Both the position numbers and the translations under genes were made by a program. Of a stretch of 64,000 nucleotides of DNA, positions 24,725-33,700 are shown piece by piece; the first letter of the stretch is position 1; the number at the start of each line of letters is the position of its first letter. This stretch comes from Membranipora membranacea (Eukaryota; Bryozoa; Gymnolaemata; Cheilostomatida; Membraniporidae). The stretch is taken from NCBI GenBank assembly GCA_914767715.1, contig OU612073.1:2418001-2482000 (forward strand). Reading direction: 5' to 3'. The notes below the pieces were generated by a model, which saw only the letters and a list, made by a program, of their open reading frames with translations, had not been told where the DNA came from and did no database searches.

Positions 24725-27700
24725 CTGGATAAACAAATAAAGTACATATGTTGAGGAAAGAAGATTGAACAACCACTGGGTTTTGAAAAGTCATGATTGA
24801 AATTAACATTTGTGTTACTTCTTCTTGTGGGTCAGAAGGAAAAGGAAATTCCAAAACTGCTGGCAGATTTCAATCAAATAAATTAAGCACAAGCAGGAGC
24901 ACGGGCTAAGAATCTTGGAATCCTGAAGAGCCAGTGCATCAGAGTAAGGGTGCAGACCCCTGAGGAACGCCAGCCGAACAAAAACTCACAACTTATTCAA
25001 GGTTAAATCTCAAGATTGATTTGAGACCAGTGTTAGCATTCTACCCTAGAGTTCCTCTCCTGGGATCTGGAGCTATAATTGGCACAACAAGGTTCAAGTA
25101 AATGGCTAGTTCCAGAATGCACTGCACATTGGGACAACAGTGAAAAACCTTCTAATGAGATAATCATGTTAAACTCAGACATACCAGGAAGCCAGGAGAG
25201 ATAAGTCAGTCTTGGATTTCTGAGATCAGTAGTGAGACTATCTGGATGTTCTCCTAGTTTTCTCATATCTATTCCAGGCTGTAAGAAGAGCATCCTGGTT
25301 CCCATATTACAAGTTATCCTCGGCATCTGAGCTACGTATGCCTCTTCTTTTCTCTCAGGAGGGAGAGATGTCTTTAGCTGGATAGTAGCCTTTACAGTTA
25401 ACTTATTCACTGCTTCCTGCATCTGTTAAACAACATGTCCGAATGCCTTATCAAACGATCTAGTTGAAAATTTGAAAGTGTGATCTACGTTTCAGAGTTT
25501 CAATGATGTTAAATGCAACAGTTTTAACTTACACATACCATCCATTTGTCTCAATTTTCAAATAAGTATCAAAATTTGGCAATGACATTGAAAAATGAAA
25601 TTCATATGGAATCTGTCAAGATGGTTTAGTTCTAAAGGTAGAAACTTATGCACAAAAAATTACTTTAAACAATGTCATGTACTTACTATGTTTCCCAGCA
25701 TCTGAAGGTGATATCGATGAGCATACTTGTAGAAAGTGATAATTAAACCTCTTATGAAGGGCGATCCATTCTGATCTCGAGGAGCAACAAAACCTGAAAC
25801 ACACCAATCAATATAAAGATATGAATAGTTTATCGCTGCTTATCAAGCTGGTAGTGAACAGGGAATTTTTTTGGTTTTAATTAGATAGTCTCTGTAGGGT
25901 TATTAATGTGAAGCTACTTCTACACACCGTCAAAGCTAGACTGTATGATGAAGAGATCAGCTACTATGCCATCTTCTGGTTTGTTATCCATATAGTATGT
26001 CCTTATACGTGAGTTGTCTCCTGATGCTTGACCTAATTCTGTACTGACTTCTGTGTGCACCGCTGGGTCAGGTGCTACGACATCATCGAGCATTATATCC
26101 CTGTTACCTATAAATATGACAACAGTAACATTTTAGTTCACTTCAATTGATAACTGAAGGAGTACCTCTAAGTTTGATCCAGAGACATATTTTGCTATCA
26201 GAGTAAAATGCAGTTCATATATAAATCCATATATCCATTATATAATCAATGACCTATCCTATCTATCATACAATTATTGCATCAATGAGAGGCAGTTCAT
26301 TTATTGCATCAAGTAAGGTAAACATGATTTCGATCACAACAAAATAATTATGGTTTTTGCTGATGAATGGATGTCCCAATAGAAATATACATACATTACA
26401 GTCGTCCTTACTTTGTGAATTAGATCAAGTATGATCCAATTTGCCTGTTTTTGTGCCGCCAGCAGTTGAATGGAAACAGCCACAATGTGGTCAAATAGGA
26501 TCAAACCTGATCTAATTGGGGATGGTAAGACTTAGATATGAATATGCTGTGCTCTGATGGTAGTGGTCATTTGTATTTAGTAGTAAAATTTACTAACCTC
26601 CAGCGCAGGCTTGTATAATGATGAGTTTTGGTTTTCCTTTCATAGCCGGGAAATTTCTGGCTGAGATTAACTGATAGATTTCAGTCAGCCTGATGTGTTC
26701 GTCATCTGACCCTTGGACACTCCCTTCAGCACCATGACTAGTTATAACCAGTACAAACATTCCTAGATCTTTGTATACTGAGCAGCCTGTCTGGTCTACC
26801 AGCTGAGTTTCTCTGTGAATATCTGTCACTATATCCTTTAGAAAATCAAATGTTCATTGTCACTGGGCAGCGATGGAGACTGGCCTCCCTAACAGAACGC
26901 TGTCAGGGACATTAATATAAACTAACTCACTGATGATTGAATAAATCACAAAAGGAGGCTGCTACCTAGGCTAAATAGACAATGGAAAAATGTTTACCTT
27001 TGCCCTGTAGTTTTTATACTCTCCATTCACAACAAACCCAAAGTTCTCCAGCATATTCTTCATATTATCATGATCAATGTCAGCACCCTTTCTCCAGACT
27101 TGTTGACCTTGTTGATTAGTGTACTCATACTTATTAGATAGTATGAGGGCGCGACCTCTTGTCTTAGTCATCTTATATCTCATCTAAAATAGGGTAGGGC
27201 AGGCATATTTTAGGCTCTACACTTCATCTGTCTTGAGATTAGTCGTAAACACAAATCAAAACCGCTAGAACTCAATATTTCAACCCTATTTCAACTTATA
27301 GGAATTTTGTTTGGTTCGTTTATTCAGATTTGTAGTAAGAAAAGATATCATATTCAAAAGATATTCCTTGAGTCGTCTGCTTTTTCAGCGAGCAACCACA
27401 ACTTCTAAACATAACTCTTGTTTATATTTATATCTTCTGTGTAAAGCTCTGAGTCGGATAAATATTTCTGAGCAGTTACTTTTTATTCGTTAGCAAGTAA
27501 AATGCAGATAAAGTCTCACTTAGGCTGTCGGGTGTCTATAGTTGAATAAGGAGAACTTACCGTTTCCCGTGAGATAGTTGACTGTGAGTCACTGAGGACC
27601 AGCGGTAGGTCGATTATTGGAGGTTGTGATGTCATCAGCTCTATGATCTCATCCACAGCTTCCTCATTATTCTGTGTATCATTTCTGACATTCTCTCCAC

Positions 27701-30700
27701 CAGCTGCTACTGCTCTGTGTGTCTCTTCAGGTTGTATAGCTGTGAGGAGACAATTTAAATGAATTGTGAGTGAATCTGGCCAATTAAACAGAGAATAAAG
27801 AAGTCTGAGAAACAATTTATAGATATATAACTCAAGAAGTCAATGATGATATTTAGGATAATAATGATATTACAATCTTGTTATTGAAGGATAATTTAGG
27901 TTGGCTGTACAGACCCAGACGAGCTGTTGAGTCCGGTGGCTGGAGAGTGGAGATATAAGCGCTGACTTTATCTTTATCTGGTTCTGTCAGCGATAAACCT
28001 GTCGGAGAGGAGAATAAATAATGGGAGGAAGTTAGTTATGTTACATTAATACACACTCAAGTACCATGAAAAAAATTGATCAAAATATTTTAATTGAATG
28101 GCTGAAAGTATTCGGAAATAAATTTACTGAAAGAAAGGACATGTACAAGAAATAAGATTTGTGTGGGATCTGCTCACACTTACACGGAAATCTTAGAGGC
28201 CTCGGTACTTTGAGTTGTCCAAGATTAGTTTGGTCGTTACAGCAGCTCACAGGGTCAGCGTTAGAAAGGAGTGTGCTCAGCTGATGAGAAAGAGGTAGAT
28301 ATTTGTTAGTGTGTCTCAGAGGAGAATACCAATCTGGATCTTCTTCTGTCTCAGGCTCAGACTCAGACTCGTGTAGATACAGACAGTGAGCACAGTAGAA
28401 CTCACAGATAGGTCGAGCTGCAACCCAGATAGACAGCAGGTGCTTTATGAGCGAGTCTGTGATGCCAATCAGTTGCTTCCATGAGGAATCTAATTCCTCC
28501 ACAGGTGTATCTACCTGTATAGTGACTCTGCGATCAGCACTGCTGTGTACTACACGGCTTACAGTGTTACCATGGTGTACCATAGCACCGTTACGAGCTG
28601 TTCTGATACGGAGACCGGGGTCAGTGAAGGGGGTCAGATATACACATGTTAGCAGGTAGTATGCGTATGAGGGAGGTGATAGGCCAAGAAAGTTTATATC
28701 CACTCTAAGTTGTAGAAGCTTATTGTCAGTAGGAATAAGGTCCAGGGCGTCAGTGGAGAAGTAGGGGATGATGAATGTATTCCTTGGTGATTTATGAACT
28801 GGACCACATAAGAGATGGAAAGCCTTAAGCAGTGGCAAAGCCACCTCATATGGAAAGTTTGGTTGATAGAACAAGTTCAATAGAACAGCCTCATCAACGA
28901 CTCCACTCTGCAACAGACGATCAACAAGTTTTGTGTATCTCTTTTTTGAGATCATCTCATTTCCTATAGCTATAATCCTGGGTTGGGCTGCCAGTCTAGA
29001 CTTCCACCGATCTCTAAATCTGTGGTGAAACAGGAGAGCGATTGCGTCGGTGACGGCAGTAAGTCTATGGAAAACATATCCCCTCAGACTATCCTCATGT
29101 TCAAACCACAGAACTCGACCAACATTGTGCATATAACGGAGCACAGTGAGATTTGCATCTCCTGGAAACTTTTTTGTGACTTCAGTGAGAAGAATGAAGG
29201 GCACATCACTCATCTGATCAAAGAAGAGAAGAAGCAACTCCCAAAGTTTTGGGATTATTGTGAAGAATGGTTCAGCTCTGATCTGTAGGGTCTGCAGTAT
29301 CTGGAGGATAACCTCCTTACTGTTAACACTGCTGTCTAACACAAATATATTCTGCGGAGGAAAGATTTCTGATGATGATGAGAAGAGGGTAATACTACAG
29401 AACTCAGAGGGACCTTTAGTAAATCTCTTCTCTTCCTCTATCATATCCCTGATTAGAGAAGTCAGAGTACCTAGCAGCTCAGTCCTTCTGGTGTTAAAGC
29501 TAGACACAGAGAATTTGTCTTTATGGGTGAGGACAAGAAGAGGAGGGCCTAGACGAGGACATGACACATATAAATGTGACATGTAGTCCAGGACCAGTAT
29601 CCTCACCGCTTCTTTCGGGCCACCTGATGACAACAACTCCTCAAATTGCTCCATATTGACAACAACGACTGGAATATAATTACTTCGTATTACCATATGA
29701 TAGGAAATATGGTAAATACGGTCACCTCCAAAATCAAATACTTTCAACTGTGACTCTCCAACTGTGATCTCATCCATTTTGAAAACCTCAGTAGTGTCAT
29801 CCTCAATCCCTTCTCTGTTACGATATGTGAGACTTCTTTCCTTTGTTTTCAAACTATTAATAAGACTAGTTTTACCTGCCATTCTGTTACCGATCACTGC
29901 TGCAGATACTATAGGGAGCTTTACACCACCGTGCTGTTTGAGATCTGTGTAGTATTTTCTTAGAGCCTGCAGGCCCTGCTCACAGACTGCGTAGGGAGGA
30001 GATGTCAGAGCTACACAGTCACCACAGTCCAGGTTCTCTAGAGCAGGTAGAAGAAGAAGACGAGAGTCTAATGATTTGAGTTTTCTGTTACCGTAGATGT
30101 TCAATGCCTTGAGCTTCTTCAGTTGTATAATAACTGGTGGGAGAGATGTGAAGATATTACCTCCTATATTTATGGTCTCCAGGTTCGAGAGATTTGACAA
30201 CCTGAAATAATAATTGTATGAGATATAAGAATTTAGATAAATACAGACGACTATTCTCAATATCGGTCTACAGCTCTTTTGGCACCATTGCCTGAAATAA
30301 TTGTATAGCATCAAAGGGCAGATGATAGTGTTGCTCAAGTATCACAAATATAGACATGACATAAATTTAATTCAACACTGTGTTAATTGCATCATGCATC
30401 ATTGGGTGATTATATCTGGTAGGTCGTAACTTGTCTCCCTCCGCTCAATATCTCACCCCATCCCAACAACTCCTCACCAATGAGTGAATTTATGATTAAT
30501 TTGTATTTATAATGGCTATGTGCAGCTTCAGTACGTTTGTGTACAAATCCCAAAATAATCATTCATGGCCGACATCAATGATTTTTTTTTTAAAGTTGGT
30601 GTAATCGCACATAGGCAACTTAAAGTAGACTGCCCTGTTCATATTTTATTATTTTATTATGTGTGATAGTTTGGCAACTTTTTGAATAGGCAAAAATTGA

Positions 30701-33700
30701 CATCTTAGGTCAGATTCGCAGCCTCTTTGTGTTTTTGGGAAATTCTCACAATTCCTCGAAAGAGGTTTGTCTGAAGAGAATCATATTGTCTTTGAAAGGG
30801 TGAAAGAAAACCTCGTGGCCAACATAGTCTCGCTTCTCAAGTCTTATATGGGCTCATTTAATGAGACAGCAAGATGGCGCTGATGGCTACTACCTCCACT
30901 ACTATCGACATCCTCAACATGGAAGCTCTACACCTAATTTTATCATCCTACCAAAAGCTTCATAGGCGTACCAGGGCAAAAGGTTCTTTTACAGATGCGA
31001 TTTCCACCATGTTGAAAATGATCAGATGTTAATCAGCTGTTCTCAGCTCATCTCTACATTTTGGGTATGCAGTTGACTGTGCAGGCATATTCTATCTACT
31101 TTGCTTGTTGACAGTTGAGGGACTTCAAATGAAATTGAACCGAAACATTTTTTATTATGGGAACTCAACTCTTTAGGAATAAAATCTGAATTAAATCTCA
31201 TGTAAGAGCAAGATGGCTCTGAATTTCGCCAACCAATGCTTTGAAAATATACAGCGAAGAGGCAAAAAATTGGTTTCAGAAAAAAGACTTCCACATTTTC
31301 CAAAAAGACGGATTTGATGACGACAATTAAAAAACTATGGTAAACACGTCAAACATCACTACTGTATCATATGTATATTTTGGGTCTACAATATTTGAAA
31401 ATGTAACTTGTAGTATAGACAAATCGGAAAATAATTTTTCACTTAATATTTGCTCCTGAAACGTACAAAATATATTTAAAGACATCGAGAATTCGTCTTC
31501 ATCGTGTGAAATCCTAAAATTTTGGAAAACAGAAATTTGCGTTACGTGTGTACTGTGTACTGAAGTGGAAAATTTTCTCGAAAAAGCGAATTTTTTAGAG
31601 GGAAAATAATTATTAGTTGTCTTCTTCTTGTACAGGAAAAACCAATCTTTAAACTTACTTATATCATAATTATTCTTAATGGACAACTGTCGAATTCCTA
31701 TTGGCTGAGGGATGGGAGCTTTCACCATTCCAGTCAGTTGCATGTTTATGCACTGATCTTTCTGAATTTGGGTAACTTGAAATTTGAGGATGGCGTTTAA
31801 AAGACTAACGGAAACATACATACTTATATCAGTCATTTATAAAGAATACACACACATACCTGGTACTTATATCAGTCATATATAGAATATACACATATAC
31901 CTGGTACTTATGTATATCGAATATCTATATAATTAATAAATATGATGGTGGTCTTTAAAAAACCTGTTGGAAATATATATATATAATATAGATAAAATGA
32001 TATATATATATATATATATTTCTATCAGTCATAATATACAGAACACACACACATACCTGGTACTTATCTCAGTGAGCCCACAGTCAGACAGATCCAGCTC
32101 AGTCAGCTCAGTCAGCTCATACAGACCATCAGGTACAGATCTGAGTGCTGGGTTCTCACTGAGGTCCAGGTACTGTAACTTAGTCAGCTGTGATATCCTG
32201 TATTATATATAATATGAGTCAGATATAATTACTTGTGCTGGAGGATTAATATTATACAGCAAGATATTTCTCAAACAATATATTAAATTTTCTTCATTTC
32301 GCATGAATATGATCAAAGTATATCATAATATCTCATATTAAATCTGAATATCTATATAATTAATAAATATAGAATTATTCTCCTGCTACATGAGTGCAAA
32401 GATGAACTTACGCTACTGATATCAGTCACATAAGGAATACACACACATACCTGGTTCTTATCTCAGTGAGCCCACAACTAGACAGATACAGCCCAGTCAG
32501 CTCAGTCAGCTCATACAGACAATCAGGTACAGATCTGAGTGCTGGGTTACTACTGAGGACCAGGTACTGTAACTTAGTCAGCTGTGATATCCTGTATTAT
32601 ATATAATATGAGTCAGATATAATTACTTGTGCTGGAGGATTAATATTATACAGCAAGATATTTCTCATACAATATATTAAATTTTCTTCATTTCGCATGA
32701 ATATGATCAAAGTATATCATAATATGTCATATTAAATCCGAATATCTATACAATTAATAAATATAGAATTATTCTCTGGCTACATGAGAACAAAGATGAA
32801 TTTACGATACTGATATCAGTCACATACAGAACACACATACCTGGTACTTATCTCAGTGAGCCCACAGTTATACAGATTCAGCTTAGTCAGCTCAGTCAGC
32901 TCACACAGACCATCAGGTACAGAGCTGAGTGCTGAGTTATCATTGAGGTTCAGGGTCTCTAGCTTAGTCAGCTGTGATATCCTGTATTATAAATAATATG
33001 AGTCAGATATAATTACTTGTGCTGGAGGATTAATATTATACAGCAAGCTATTTCTCAAACAATATATTAAATTTTCTTCATTTCGCATGAATATGATCAA
33101 AGTATATCATAATATCTCATATTAAATCTGAATATCTATATAATTAATAAATATAGAATTATTCTCTGGCTACATGAGAACAAAGATGAATTTACGATAC
33201 TGATATCAGTCATAATATACAGAACACACACACATACCTGGTACTTATCTCAGTGAGCCCACAGTTATACAGATCCAGCTCAGTCAGCTCAGTCAGCTCA
33301 CACAGACCATCAGGTACAGATCTGAGTGCTCGGTTATTACTGAGGTCCAGGGTCTGTAACTTAGTCAGCTGTGATATCCTGTATTATATATAATATGAGT
33401 CAGATATAATTACTTGTGCTGGAGGAGTTATGTTATCATACATTCTTAAATGATAAATCAAATTTACTTCATTCCGCATGAATATGATCAAAGTATATCA
33501 TAATATGTCATATTAAATCCGAATATCTATATAATTAATAAATATAGAATTATTCTCTGGCTACATGAGAACAAAGATGAATTTACGATACTGATATCAG
33601 TCACATACAGAACACACATACCTGGTACTTATCTCAGTGAGCCCACAGTTATACAGATTCAGCTTAGTCAGCTCAGTCAGCTCACACAGACCATCAGGTA

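Noticed and set aside
28447-29952. Plus-strand open frames of 62-108 codons
   Set aside because: Shadows on the opposite strand of the long Roc-COR exon.
31327-31836. 169-codon minus-strand open frame
   Set aside because: It lies in an intron of the Roco-caspase gene, starts in simple repeat, has no domain, and no splice context joins it to the gene.
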